Shown: positions 52,965 to 62,163, counted from the first letter of the stretch. The stretch is DNA of 64,000 nt from Gemmatimonadota bacterium (GCA_028873695.1 JAPPNU010000044.1:62001-126000); one strand, 5' to 3'. The notes: generated by a model from the sequence alone, not told the origin. Program-made: numbers and translations.

Positions 52965-55394
52965 ATGTTCCGAAACGTGCTCCTGATCACCGTACGCAAT
53001 ATGCGTCGCTATAAGCTCTATTCGGCCATCAATATCGCCGGGCTTTCGGTTGGGATCGCGTGCTGCCTGATGATCGGGTTGCTGATAGAGGATGAACTGC
53101 GGTTCGACCGGTTTCACCGATACGCCGACCGAATCTATAGATTCTCGACCGGGAATCGCCCATCGACTCATGCGCATCTCGGCCCAAAGCTTGTTGCGGA
53201 TTTTCCCGATATTGAACATGCAGTCCGCATTATGCGCGTATCGGTTGCAGGTACCACGATAGCATATCGGGACCGGAAATTTACCGAAGAAGAGTTGTTG
53301 TATGCGACTTCGAACTTCTTCGACGTATTCTCGTTTCCACTTGTTCTGGGAGACCCAGGTACCGCACTGGCATCGCCGGACGCGATCGTGATCTCCCAGG
53401 ACATGGCAAAACGCTGCTTCGGCGACGTGGATCCTCTGGGAAAGGCATTGGCAATACACGCGGGCAAATCATCTGAGAGAACGGTGAGGGTCACGGGCGT
53501 GCTTGGCGAACTCCCGCGGCATACCCATTTTTCCTTCCACGGACTGGTACCTTACGCAGCCTATCCTAACGGTGAATGGGAGAACGGTACCGCCTACACC
53601 TATCTTATTCTTGGCGAGAACGCATTACCCGGTGAACTTGCAGAAAAAATCAGTTTCTGGCTGCCGCATCAGTTTACACCAGACGATGCCGGCGACAAAT
53701 CCGCCTCGCGCGTGCGGAGGTCCCGTATCCCATGCCGGCTTATGCCACTTACGGATATCCACCTGCATTCCCATCTGGAGCAGGAACTCGGCCTCAATCG
53801 CGATATTAAAGAGCTGTACGTATTTGGTTCAGTCGGTTTTCTCGTTTTGCTGATCGCATGTGCGAACTATATGAATCTGGCGACAGCGCGTTCAGCCAAC
53901 AGAGCAAGGGAAGTGGGTCTCCGAAAGGTCGTAGGGGCAGACCGCTGGCAACTGATGCGGCAATTCCAGGGCGAGGCCGTTCTTGTCGCCGTTCTCGCAT
54001 TTGCCGCTGGTGTAATGCTGACGGAGATGTTTCTACCGATCCTGAATGCCGTCGTCGGCAGGACGTTGTCGATTACCTACGGCGGACGTTTTCTTTGTAC
54101 GCTTGGCGTGGGAGTACTGATTGTCGGTCTGTTGTCAGGGAGCTATCCGGCATTTTTTCTTACGCGTTTCAGGCCCACTGCGATGATGAAGGACCTGTCA
54201 AGGTCTATGCCCAGGAGCGCAGGATTTCGCAAGGGCCTCATCGTCTTCCAATTTGCAGTTGCCATAGGTCTTATCGGGGCAACGATCGTGGTGATGAGGC
54301 AGTTGCATTTCACCAAAAACAAGGATCTGGGCTTCGAAAGTCGAGATGTAGTTATACTCGATTCATCGAAAATCGACTATGATGTGTATTCCGCCGAGCA
54401 TCGTTTCGGTACCATAAAGGACGAACTAAGGCGGAACCCGTCTATTCTCAAGGTGTCACTTGCGTTTGTCGTACCTGGTGAGGATTTTTGGACCGGGACG
54501 GAGTTTAAGTTAATTGACGTGGCCGAAAGCAAGCCAACGAGAATCAAGACAATGTACATCGACCAGGATTACCTGGAAACCCTGGGGATAGACCTGATCG
54601 CGGGGCAGAGCTTCAAGTCCGCATTCGCCACCAGGTCCTACAATGGTGTAATTCTCAATGAATCTGCCGCACGAGAAATGGGAATCGGACGAACCACCGG
54701 GCAAAAGGTGCATATGAATTTGGGAAACGTCGTGGAGACAGACGGCACAATCGTGGGCATCGTTCGAGATTTCCATATACGGTCACTGCATCACAAGATC
54801 GAACCATTGGCATTGCGCTTGCATCTCGATAAAGTGGGTGTAGGGGGGCACGGCCGTTATCTCGTCGCAAGATTACGCCCCCAGAATGTCCCGGCGACGC
54901 TGCAATTCCTGAGGGACAAACTGGCTGAGTTTGCGCCCTCACAGCATTTCCGGTATACCTTTCTGGACACCTATTTTGATTTCGATGAGCTCTATCAGAA
55001 CGAGACGCGATTGATGCGCGTTTTCGGCACATTCTCCGGATTGGCGATTTTTTTGGCCTTTCTGGGGTTATTCGGTCTCGCGCATTTCACAACGGAGAAT
55101 CGCACCCGTGAGATCGGTATCCGGAAAGTCCTCGGCGCATCCGTCTTCAACGTCGTTTCAATGATGTCAAGAGACTTCGTATTCCTGGTGATCATTGCCA
55201 TCGTCATCGCCTGGCCTGTCGCATATATCGGTGCGGAGGCACTGTTGCGGAACTTCGCCTATCGGGTCGACGTTGGCTGGTGGACCGTCCCGTTGTCAGG
55301 CGCGTTGGCGCTCGGGCTGGCGCTGTTAACCGTTGGATGGCAGGCCGGCAGAGCCGCGAGGGCGAATCCGGCGGATGTTCTGCGGCATGAATAG
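52965..55394 (+). CDS. MacB/FtsX-type ABC transporter permease
   Basis: The 809-aa protein has the two-copy FtsX layout. A first helix (about residues 20-42, 'LYSAINIAGLSVGIACCLMIGLL') is followed by a MacB-type periplasmic domain. Then come three helices with 'YMNLATARSANRAREVGLRKVVGA', a second periplasmic domain, and again three helices with 'RTREIGIRKVLGAS'. It ends in the coupling motif N-P-A-D-V-L-R. No ATPase gene is near. A possible sigma-54 promoter lies upstream. Confidence 0.94.
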   Translation: MFRNVLLITVRNMRRYKLYSAINIAGLSVGIACCLMIGLLIEDELRFDRFHRYADRIYRFSTGNRPSTHAHLGPKLVADFPDIEHAVRIMRVSVAGTTIAYRDRKFTEEELLYATSNFFDVFSFPLVLGDPGTALASPDAIVISQDMAKRCFGDVDPLGKALAIHAGKSSERTVRVTGVLGELPRHTHFSFHGLVPYAAYPNGEWENGTAYTYLILGENALPGELAEKISFWLPHQFTPDDAGDKSASRVRRSRIPCRLMPLTDIHLHSHLEQELGLNRDIKELYVFGSVGFLVLLIACANYMNLATARSANRAREVGLRKVVGADRWQLMRQFQGEAVLVAVLAFAAGVMLTEMFLPILNAVVGRTLSITYGGRFLCTLGVGVLIVGLLSGSYPAFFLTRFRPTAMMKDLSRSMPRSAGFRKGLIVFQFAVAIGLIGATIVVMRQLHFTKNKDLGFESRDVVILDSSKIDYDVYSAEHRFGTIKDELRRNPSILKVSLAFVVPGEDFWTGTEFKLIDVAESKPTRIKTMYIDQDYLETLGIDLIAGQSFKSAFATRSYNGVILNESAAREMGIGRTTGQKVHMNLGNVVETDGTIVGIVRDFHIRSLHHKIEPLALRLHLDKVGVGGHGRYLVARLRPQNVPATLQFLRDKLAEFAPSQHFRYTFLDTYFDFDELYQNETRLMRVFGTFSGLAIFLAFLGLFGLAHFTTENRTREIGIRKVLGASVFNVVSMMSRDFVFLVIIAIVIAWPVAYIGAEALLRNFAYRVDVGWWTVPLSGALALGLALLTVGWQAGRAARANPADVLRHE

Positions 55395-55656
55395 GGTCCG
55401 GAAGGTCAGGCGCACCCATACTCTCCCGTATCTATCGTTGTCATGATCCGGAGCGAAATTGTGTATCAATCGCATTTGCAGGATTCTACAGATAATCGGC
55501 GCCCCGACCTACGCCGGACGAGCGCACATTAGACCTGCTTGAATCCCGCGCAAGACCCCGTAACACGCCCGCCGAATTTCTCAGATTTTGCTGCGATCGA
55601 CCCTCCGCAGGACCTGGTAAAACCTCGTCGTCGAAGCACCGCACACGAGTGGACTG

Positions 55657-55800
55657 CGACCGAAGGCAATCTGCCCTCTATCACGGCTTGATCCACTGAT
55701 TTCCGGAGCGAGGGCATCCTGCCCTCGAACTTCGTGTGAACCGTCAATACCCGTATTAACGGCCTATTGTTGCCTTTGCATCCGATACCAGTTCGTCCGA
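55657..55800. repeat. Repeat family A, copy 2 (left arm only)
   Basis: It matches 45-170 with scattered changes, including GGAGCGAGGGCATCCTGCCC at 55705-55724 and TGCATCCGA later. Where the right arm is expected (about 55830-55855) only a decayed GCGATCCTGCC remains. Confidence 0.82.
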
Positions 55801-55859
55801 GTCGACGCCACATCTGATTTGACATCCCTGGCACCAAGGCGATCCTGCCGTAGATCAGA

Positions 55860-56036
55860 ACATCATCCAACAGGATCCGGAGCGAGGGCATCCCTGCCCT
55901 CGAACTTCACGTCACCAACCATTTGCCACATCAAGGACCAATTGCTCCTATCCCATCCGAAACCACATCTGGAATGACGGCGCAAAGACCCCACCTGTTC
56001 GCCGTCGAGAGCAGGGATGCCCTCGCTCCCGGGAAC
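55860..56036. repeat. Repeat family A, copy 3 (both arms)
   Basis: The left arm (55879-55903) and right arm (56005-56029) are 25-bp reverse complements with one mismatch. The interior keeps CATCCGA but is otherwise diverged from copy 1. Confidence 0.85.
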
Positions 56037-56309
56037 GCCATCCACCCCGATCACAGATCGGTTTCTGTCCTGGACACCAGTGACATCCGATATAGGAATT
56101 CGACAGTATTCTGCATTTTTCTATTTTTCTCATAAAACATTTAATATCAAGTAATTTTATAGGTCTCATTCCGGATTCGGGATGCAGCAATGGGGAGGGG
56201 GGGACTTGATTTTGCGCAACTGCGACACCATATTCTAAGGTGTCATCAAGCGGCGCAGAAGAAGATTGCATTAGCCCGCTGCATCTGCTGAGAAAGCAGG
56301 GCACCGATT

Positions 56310-57278
56310 ATGTCAGCGAATGAGATTGCCTTAAAATGGGCGCCTCGCGTGAAACAGGCGCGAATCCGGCGTCTTTATCGCTTCGCCGGGATGGCCATCT
56401 ACGATGAAGATGCGCTCGATGACGTCGGGACAGCTCTTTTTGCCAGAAGTGTGGAAATCGCGACTGTCGCCGACGCATTTCAGCATGGACAGGTGGCGTG
56501 TCCCCAATGCCGGAAACGGGTGCAGCGTCGAATAGATCCCCTCTACGGTCTGGGCTGGCACGGTGAACGTGGCCGCTGGTTTCATTGTCCGCACTGCGCC
56601 AAACGCCTCCTATGGACCGAATGTCGAAAGGCGCTCCGCGAAAAGCCCCGCTGTTTTGACTGCCGTACGTTGTTGAAAGGGAAGAATCCGCTCAGGTGCA
56701 ATTGCGGGAGGGAATGGGATCCCAGGGCTTACCACCGTTCCGTTGGATCCCGCGTGCGGCTTCCGTGCCCGGCATGCCACGAAGTGATTCGCAAACCCGA
56801 GGGTTCCGTCCGCAAACGGCGAAACCGACAATCCACGGTTGAACGGTTGCTTTGTCCCGTGTGCCAGGGAAAAGCCCGGCACACCGGCGGTGAAATCAGG
56901 TGCGATGGCTGCGGTTACCGGCGCAGATGGAGGGAATATCGGAAGGGGCTCAAGAGGCGCGACGAGAGGCTCGAATGCGAAGGCTGCGGTCACGTATTCA
57001 CCTGGCAGGCCTGGCGTAAGAGCGCGAAGCCCCTCACCACGGGCAACCCGCAACCCGCGCAAGACTTCGTGAGTTTGTGGCCTATATGCAGGACGCCGGA
57101 ACAGCGTATGTTACAGATCGATTTGCTCCTTCAGACCCTGCATGGTCGCGGCCCATTGGCCCCGCTTTTCATCGAAGGGGACGAGCGCAGTATTCGTGCG
57201 CTACTCGATGAATTGGCGTCGCAGGTCCCCACACACGGAAAACCGGCAAGAAGGCTTGTAGCTGGACAAGTGCGGTAA
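56310..57278 (+). CDS. Multi-zinc-ribbon protein of unknown function, paralogue 2
   Basis: This 322-aa protein aligns along its whole length with the product of 1579-2529. Its cysteine pairs are C64/67, C93/96, C115/118, C130/132 (CxC), C153/156, C182/185, C198/201, C223/226 and lone C105, all in the same places. Shared non-cysteine motifs are R-I-R-R-L-Y, I-Y-D-(D/E), L-F-A-R, F-T-W-(H/Q)-x-W-R, F-V-S-x-W, L-H-G-R-G and F-I-E-G. The single CxC in place of CxxC is the main departure. The function is unknown; zinc binding is inferred. It starts 270 nt after repeat A copy 3. Confidence 0.88.
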   Translation: MSANEIALKWAPRVKQARIRRLYRFAGMAIYDEDALDDVGTALFARSVEIATVADAFQHGQVACPQCRKRVQRRIDPLYGLGWHGERGRWFHCPHCAKRLLWTECRKALREKPRCFDCRTLLKGKNPLRCNCGREWDPRAYHRSVGSRVRLPCPACHEVIRKPEGSVRKRRNRQSTVERLLCPVCQGKARHTGGEIRCDGCGYRRRWREYRKGLKRRDERLECEGCGHVFTWQAWRKSAKPLTTGNPQPAQDFVSLWPICRTPEQRMLQIDLLLQTLHGRGPLAPLFIEGDERSIRALLDELASQVPTHGKPARRLVAGQVR

Positions 57279-57316
57279 ATAGCTGAAACGAACGAACTCA
57301 CCGAACAGGAATAACG

Positions 57317-57790
57317 ATGATCAGGAGAAGAGTTGTCCGCGCGGTGATGATGACGCCGGACCGTCATGTCCTGCTGATGAGGGTGCAGGAGCCCGTATCC
57401 GGAATCGAGTTCTGGGTGACTCCCGGTGGAGGACTTGAACCGGGTGAGTCTGATGAGGATGCGCTTCGCCGGGAGGTCGCCGAGGAGACTGGAGCCACGA
57501 AGGTCTCTCCAGGACAACTGGTCTGGTCCAGACAGTGCGATTTCACGTGGGACAACCGCGACTACAGCCAGCACGAGTACTTCTATCGGGTTCAGACCGA
57601 CCGCTTCGTACCCGTCATGGACGGGAATCCCGCTCAGGGCGAGGCATCGGCCTTCCTTGAGTTTCGATGGTGGTCTTTCGACGACATCGGCAGGTCTGAA
57701 GAGACGTTTTCGCCGCGCGACCTTCATTCTCTATTGGAGGGCCTATCCCGTAATGAACCGCCGGAGGGACCGGCTGACGAGGGAGTCTGA
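57317..57790 (+). CDS. Nudix hydrolase
   Basis: The Nudix box is complete: G-G-L-E-P-G-E-S-D, then A-L-R-R-E-V-A-E-E-T-G-A. The 157-aa protein has an aromatic 'FTWDNRDYSQHEYFY' strand that might read the base. It is unrelated in detail to the Nudix at 36288. AGGAAT lies about 8 nt upstream of ATG 57317. It lies 38 nt after the zinc-ribbon gene, so both may be in one transcript. Confidence 0.92.
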   Translation: MIRRRVVRAVMMTPDRHVLLMRVQEPVSGIEFWVTPGGGLEPGESDEDALRREVAEETGATKVSPGQLVWSRQCDFTWDNRDYSQHEYFYRVQTDRFVPVMDGNPAQGEASAFLEFRWWSFDDIGRSEETFSPRDLHSLLEGLSRNEPPEGPADEGV

Positions 57791-57845
57791 GTGAGGGATA
57801 GAAGCGGAAGCGTAATACACGTGTGGGAGGAGCTCTCGCGCCTTC

Positions 57846-58436
57846 ATGCAAACGCTCATTCTAGTGAAGCACTCGTTGCCGGAGATCGATCCTTCCGTCC
57901 CCGCGAACGAGTGGGTTCTTTCCTGCGAAGGGCGCCGGCGCGCGCGGATACTTGGCGTACGGTTGGATCGATACAATCCGGACCGGATCTTTAGCAGCAC
58001 CGAACCCAAGGCCACGGAAACGGCTAAAATTGCGGCCGGCAATCTGAACGTCCCGGTGGAAGTCGACGAAGGACTGCACGAACATGAGCGCGTCAACGTC
58101 GGCTTCCTGGAAAAGCAGCGATTCGAGCAATCGATCAGGCAATTCTACGAGCAACCCGACGATCCGGTTTTCGGTGAGGAAACTGCTGACAATGCGCATG
58201 ACAGGTTTTCGAGGGCCGTACACAAACTTACGGACCGCTATCCAAAGGAAAACGTCGCGGTCGTCACCCATGGGACCGTGTTGAGTCTGTTCGTGAGCCG
58301 TATTGCTGACCTGGAACCGTTTGCGCTCTGGAAGAAGCTGGGACTGCCGTCCTGGATTGTCCTGTCCCGTCCAGGCATTGACATCGTTGAAATATGTCCA
58401 GGCATCGGGGATGAGGAATCCATTGGCGGGGCATAA
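57846..58436 (+). CDS. Histidine phosphatase superfamily protein
   Basis: The 196-aa protein starts L-I-L-V-K-H-S-L-P-E, where K-H-S replaces the R-H-G of phosphoglycerate-mutase-like enzymes. It has I-F-S-S-T-E-P-K-A-T-E-T and A-V-V-T-H-G-T-V-L-S, which supplies the second His. The Lys in place of Arg before the His is found in a minority branch and may alter substrate choice. It is a stand-alone phosphatase-like gene. Confidence 0.87.
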   Translation: MQTLILVKHSLPEIDPSVPANEWVLSCEGRRRARILGVRLDRYNPDRIFSSTEPKATETAKIAAGNLNVPVEVDEGLHEHERVNVGFLEKQRFEQSIRQFYEQPDDPVFGEETADNAHDRFSRAVHKLTDRYPKENVAVVTHGTVLSLFVSRIADLEPFALWKKLGLPSWIVLSRPGIDIVEICPGIGDEESIGGA

Positions 58437-58486
58437 CCGTACAGCGTTTTCCAACAGCTTTCACGACATAAATATATGATTTCGCT

Positions 58487-58930
58487 ATGGATGGATTGGC
58501 TATTCGCAAGGCGGTCCAGACGGACGTTGACTTCACTTTTGCGGTAAAGGAGGCGGCGTTCCGGGAATACGTCGAAAAGGTCTGGGGTTGGGACGGCGCC
58601 TATCAGCGAGAATTGCACGAATTGCGATTTGCGTCACAGGATGTGCATATTATACAGTATCAGGGGATCGACGTCGGTTACTTTTCCACGTCCTCGACCG
58701 CCGATTCGGTCAGAGTGGATCAGATCTTCATCCTTCCTGAATACCAGCGGAAGGGGCTCGGGTCGGCATGCATGAGCCGCATCGTCGCTGATGCCCGCGC
58801 TCGGGAAAAGGCCGTGACGCTGCAGGTACTGAAGATCAACACCCGTGGTATCGCATTCTACCGGAGGCTGGGATTCTCGATCGTCGACGAAGATGATACG
58901 CACGTTCAAATGGAAATTCTGACAGGGTGA
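58487..58930 (+). CDS. GNAT family N-acetyltransferase
   Basis: The 147-aa protein has the GNAT core V-D-Q-I-F-I-L-P-E-Y-Q-R-K-G-L-G-S-A and the final K-I-N-T-R-G-I-A-F-Y-R-R-L-G-F. The N-terminal 'FTFAVKEAAFREYVEKVWGWD' is a pattern shared by many environmental single-domain GNATs. The acceptor substrate is unknown. Confidence 0.92.
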   Translation: MDGLAIRKAVQTDVDFTFAVKEAAFREYVEKVWGWDGAYQRELHELRFASQDVHIIQYQGIDVGYFSTSSTADSVRVDQIFILPEYQRKGLGSACMSRIVADARAREKAVTLQVLKINTRGIAFYRRLGFSIVDEDDTHVQMEILTG

Positions 58931-58975
58931 AACCGACCGGTCTGGACAGACCCACAACCCAATCTATAAATCTCC

Positions 58976-59014
58976 TTGCAATCTAACCGATAGATGTATA
59001 TACTTAGTGTATAC
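58976..59014 (+). promoter_or_regulatory. MazEF promoter with overlapping inverted repeat
   Basis: TTGCAA (58976-58981) and TATACT (58999-59004), 17 nt apart, form a sigma-70 promoter. Over the -10 box lies GTATATAC-TTA-GTGTATAC (58996-59014), whose arms agree at 7 of 8 positions. This is the place where a MazE-type antitoxin would bind to repress its own operon. Confidence 0.72.
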
Positions 59015-59047
59015 GTCATGGATTTTCGGAATTAAAGGAGGTAGCCG

Positions 59048-59296
59048 ATGGTGACCAAAGTTCAAAAATGGGGCAACAGCCAGGGACTTCGTTTTTCGAA
59101 AGAGATCATGAAGGAAGCCCAAATCAACGTTGGAGATCAGGTCAACGTCTCCGTCAAAGACGGACAGATCATCGTCGAACCGTTGACTAAAGTGCGGGGG
59201 AAATACGATTTGCGCGATCTGATCTCCAGAATGCCTTCGAATTATCAGGTCGAGGAATCGGACTGGGGAGCGCCCTCAGGGAAAGAGGTCTGGTAA
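59048..59296 (+). CDS. mazE: MazE/AbrB-type antitoxin
   Basis: The 82-aa protein has the swapped-hairpin AbrB DNA-binding start: V-T-K-V-Q-K-W-G-N-S-Q-G, R-F-S-K-E-I-M, 'VGDQVNVSVKDGQIIVEPL'. The C-terminal 25 residues form an acidic tail that would bind the toxin. A strong AAAGGAGGT precedes ATG 59048. The stop codon directly abuts the mazF start, so the two are coupled. Confidence 0.93.
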   Translation: MVTKVQKWGNSQGLRFSKEIMKEAQINVGDQVNVSVKDGQIIVEPLTKVRGKYDLRDLISRMPSNYQVEESDWGAPSGKEVW

Positions 59297-59641
59297 ATGC
59301 CCGAATATGTCCCCGAAAAAGGCGATTTCGTCGTACTAAGTTTTGATCCGCAGCGAGGACACGAGCAGATGGGCCGTCGTCCCGCACTGGTCGTCAGTCG
59401 AACGATGTTCAACAGCCATACGGGGCTTGCCATGGTGTGCCCGATCACCAGCGCCTTCAGAAATATCCCCTTTCATGTTTCCATTCCGGAAGGGCAGGCC
59501 ATCAGCGGATATGTTATGGTCGAGCAGATCAAGTCAGTTGACTACATCAGCAGGAACGTGAAACGGGTTTCGAAAGCACCTCAGTCCGTGCTCAAAGAGG
59601 TGCTGAGTATTCTGGATGCCTGCATCTATGACCCGAAGTGA
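59297..59641 (+). CDS. mazF: MazF/PemK-type endoribonuclease toxin
   Basis: The 114-aa protein is a typical PemK/MazF: 'PEKGDFVVLSFDPQRGHEQMGRRPALVVS' with the conserved G-x-E-Q-x-x-x-R-P-A-L-V segment, V-C-P-I-T-S-A and a late Q-I-K-S-V-D strand. The family cuts mRNA at short sequences. It starts right at the mazE stop (TAA ATG). Confidence 0.95.
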   Translation: MPEYVPEKGDFVVLSFDPQRGHEQMGRRPALVVSRTMFNSHTGLAMVCPITSAFRNIPFHVSIPEGQAISGYVMVEQIKSVDYISRNVKRVSKAPQSVLKEVLSILDACIYDPK

Positions 59642-59680
59642 AGGCGCAAGGGAGCGAGTCTTGCTGGATATCCTCGGAAC

Positions 59681-60046
59681 ATGACGCGCGAATATACAGA
59701 CGCCAGGACGTTTATCGGGAAGTCGGTCCGGGTCGTGATCGACCGCCCGCTGGGATCCAGGCATCCGGACGCCGGGTTCGTCTATCCCGTCAACTACGGA
59801 TATCTCCCGGGCGTGCCGGCCCCTGACGGCGAGAATCTGGACGCGTATATTCTGGGTGTCGCGAAACCGATCACGACCTTTACGGGCACATGCATCGCGG
59901 TCATTCGACGGTCTGACGACGACGATGACAAGCTCGTTATCGCGCCTCCCGGCAGGGACTTTTCTGACGAGAAGATCATGGAGATGACGGGATTTCAGGA
60001 GCGGTTCTTCAGATCATCCGCGATACGGGATCCGGTTGATGAGTAA
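59681..60046 (+). CDS. Small inorganic pyrophosphatase-like protein
   Basis: The protein is only 121 aa, against about 170-180 for family I pyrophosphatases. It keeps 'FVYPVNYGYLPG', the D-G-E-N-L-D metal motif (in place of D-x-D-P-x-D) and the D-D-K-L-V-I strand, but lacks the C-terminal helix region. Such short forms are annotated as pyrophosphatases but activity is less certain. It lies 39 nt after mazF. Confidence 0.85.
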   Translation: MTREYTDARTFIGKSVRVVIDRPLGSRHPDAGFVYPVNYGYLPGVPAPDGENLDAYILGVAKPITTFTGTCIAVIRRSDDDDDKLVIAPPGRDFSDEKIMEMTGFQERFFRSSAIRDPVDE

Positions 60047-60224
60047 CGAGCTTTCGTGGGCGATTCGGTTTGTATGAATGAACAAGCCAAAGCTGCCCCA
60101 ACAACGCGAGTACAGGAGGAGTGACGGAGTTGTCTAAAGTGTGACCAATAATTCGAGCACAGATCAGATCTATGTCCCCGTCACTTGACCGACGACAACT
60201 GCCCAACGCCACCCATCGCTGCCT

Positions 60225-60965
60225 ATGAAGTTCAACCAACTCCCCCCGACCGTCATGGAGGTCTGCCAGGCCTTCGTTGACGGTCTTGAAGCTATTCTCG
60301 ATGTGAATCTGCACGGCATCTACATGCACGGCGCATCCGTGTTTTCTGACTCCGGGCCGATACAGGACATTGACTGCCATGTGATCCTTGCAGGACCGTT
60401 GAGCAGCCGAAACAAAGACGCGATTCTTCAGTTGCAGAGGGATATTGCAGGGCGTTTCCCACCACTGGGTGGAGAATTGGATGCCTATTTCATCCGTTAC
60501 GAAGACGCCCTGAAAACGGGTCCGCCGGCCCACCAGTTGCAATCCGGAATACGTGACGAAGCGTGGGCATTGCATTGCGCGCACGTGAGAGGCGGACGTT
60601 ACATTACGCTCTACGGGCCGCCACCGGCGGACACGTTCCCGGCGCATTCGTGGGACGCAATCTCGGCCGCTCTCGAACACGAACTGGCGTTTATCGAACA
60701 GAACCTGCAATACCCCGACTACTGCGTCCTCAACATGTGCCGGATCATGTTCAGCGTCCAGGAGCGCAACGTCGTTGTATCGAAGTTCTCCAGTGGCAAG
60801 TGGGCGAGTGACCGGTTCCCCGTATGGAAACCGTTGATCGACGCTGCAGTCGCGTCATACCTGGGCACGAAGACGCATGATGAAGCCGAGTTGCTGAAAA
60901 ACCAGGCTGCGGCCTTTATCGAGTTTGGAAAACGACGGATTCGCGAAGAGCTCCAGCGCGCCTGA
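60225..60965 (+). CDS. AadA-like nucleotidyltransferase
   Basis: The 246-aa protein has the nucleotidyltransferase core G-I-Y-M-H-G-A-S-V-F-S followed by Q-D-I-D-C-H-V-I-L, with a later E-L-D-A-Y-F giving the third acidic residue. The C-terminal helical domain ('VLNMCRIMFSVQERNVVVSKFSSGKWA') is the DUF4111-type domain of AadA aminoglycoside adenylyltransferases. Length and layout match AadA (about 260 aa). Only the fold is sure; the substrate is not. Confidence 0.87.
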   Translation: MKFNQLPPTVMEVCQAFVDGLEAILDVNLHGIYMHGASVFSDSGPIQDIDCHVILAGPLSSRNKDAILQLQRDIAGRFPPLGGELDAYFIRYEDALKTGPPAHQLQSGIRDEAWALHCAHVRGGRYITLYGPPPADTFPAHSWDAISAALEHELAFIEQNLQYPDYCVLNMCRIMFSVQERNVVVSKFSSGKWASDRFPVWKPLIDAAVASYLGTKTHDEAELLKNQAAAFIEFGKRRIREELQRA

Positions 60966-60990
60966 TTCTGCAGCGTTGAGGTAAGATGAT

Positions 60991-62016
60991 ATGGGGTCGA
61001 TTTTGAGCGATGCCCTTCCGGACCCCGGATGGCTCAATCGGAAATATGGGATTCTCTGGGATGGACTATATCGCGACATGAGCGGCAGGATCGCCCACGT
61101 TGTCAGGATAACGTGCGGGCATACCGGGAATCCTTACGTCTTGCGAGTCTCCGGTCCCGGGCGAAACTCGGAGGGTTCCTCGTCATCTGCGGGCCGTCTG
61201 TCGCAGGTACATCGATTCCAGATGCACCTGAGCGATCGTGGCGTACGGACCGTCCCTCCCTTGGGGTCCGTTGACGGGAAGACCTTCTCGATGACGGAAC
61301 GGGGGATGACAGTCGAGGTCTTCCCGTTCGTCGAGGGAAGGCCGCCGAAGCGGGGTGAAGAAGCGGACGTTGGATTGGCGGCGGCTGAAATTGCCCGTTT
61401 TCATAATGCAGGCGTCGAATATGGCGATCTGCCGGGCGAAGAAAGTCTCTGCATGAATCATCTCGCTGTCAGCGGGTTGCAGACGGATGTCCGTAAGTTG
61501 CGGGTGTCGACCATGGGGAAGCCCTATCACGACCAGTTCATCGAGTACGTCGCGGAGATGGAACGTTGCGTCGAAGCGATCAAAAGCCTTCGCCGACACC
61601 TGCTCGAAACTGCTCTGCACCTGGACACCGGGCCGCGGAATATGATCATCGATGGCGAAAGGAAGCTCTGGTTCATCGACTGCAATCACGCGTCTCGAGG
61701 TCGACGGATCTTCGAAGTATGCGTCTCCATGTATTACCTGGCCCCGCATTCTGATTTGCCGTGGGGCGAGCCTGCGCGATATCGACTTGTGGACGAGAGC
61801 GTGGAAGCCGCATTCCTCGAAGCGTACCGGGATGTCTGCGAGCCTCCCTGGCGAGAGGAGGAATCGGCGGCCCTGGCGATCGAACGGATGCTGATGTTCA
61901 TACACGGGGTCACCTGCTGGACGACCATGGCAGATGAAGAAACGGTCCTCGAAGAACTGGACCGATGGAACGCGTGTTATTCAACGCTGAAGACAGGACT
62001 CGAAAAAGCCGCATAG
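60991..62016 (+). CDS. APH-type phosphotransferase
   Basis: This 341-aa protein has the APH C-lobe, with 'LHLDTGPRNMII' (D212 as base; the usual H-G-D-x-H is L-D-T-G-P), the metal motif W-F-I-D-C-N-H, and an N-lobe with P-Y-V-L-R-V-S in place of a lysine strand. It belongs with the HSK2/homoserine-kinase-like APHs. It starts 25 nt after the AadA-like gene, with GAGGTAAG upstream, so both are probably co-transcribed. Confidence 0.85.
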   Translation: MGSILSDALPDPGWLNRKYGILWDGLYRDMSGRIAHVVRITCGHTGNPYVLRVSGPGRNSEGSSSSAGRLSQVHRFQMHLSDRGVRTVPPLGSVDGKTFSMTERGMTVEVFPFVEGRPPKRGEEADVGLAAAEIARFHNAGVEYGDLPGEESLCMNHLAVSGLQTDVRKLRVSTMGKPYHDQFIEYVAEMERCVEAIKSLRRHLLETALHLDTGPRNMIIDGERKLWFIDCNHASRGRRIFEVCVSMYYLAPHSDLPWGEPARYRLVDESVEAAFLEAYRDVCEPPWREEESAALAIERMLMFIHGVTCWTTMADEETVLEELDRWNACYSTLKTGLEKAA

Positions 62017-62163
62017 ATTAGACGCGAACGGATCATCCGCACCCGCAGCCCATGACCGCCAGTGGGCGTATACATATCCAGCCAACCGATAGGCACAAGC
62101 CGCGCCAGCCCCCTTCTCTGTCTCCGGATTTCATCGATGGATAGTAAAGAGACGACAACATCC

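Larger units (their letters stand above)
55395..56309. other. 0.9-kb gene-free region with two family A repeats
   Basis: It contains repeat A copies 2 (55657-55800) and 3 (55860-56036). The rest shows an AT-rich stretch (56110-56160) just before the second zinc-ribbon gene that may hold its promoter, but no consensus boxes are clear. Confidence 0.7.
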
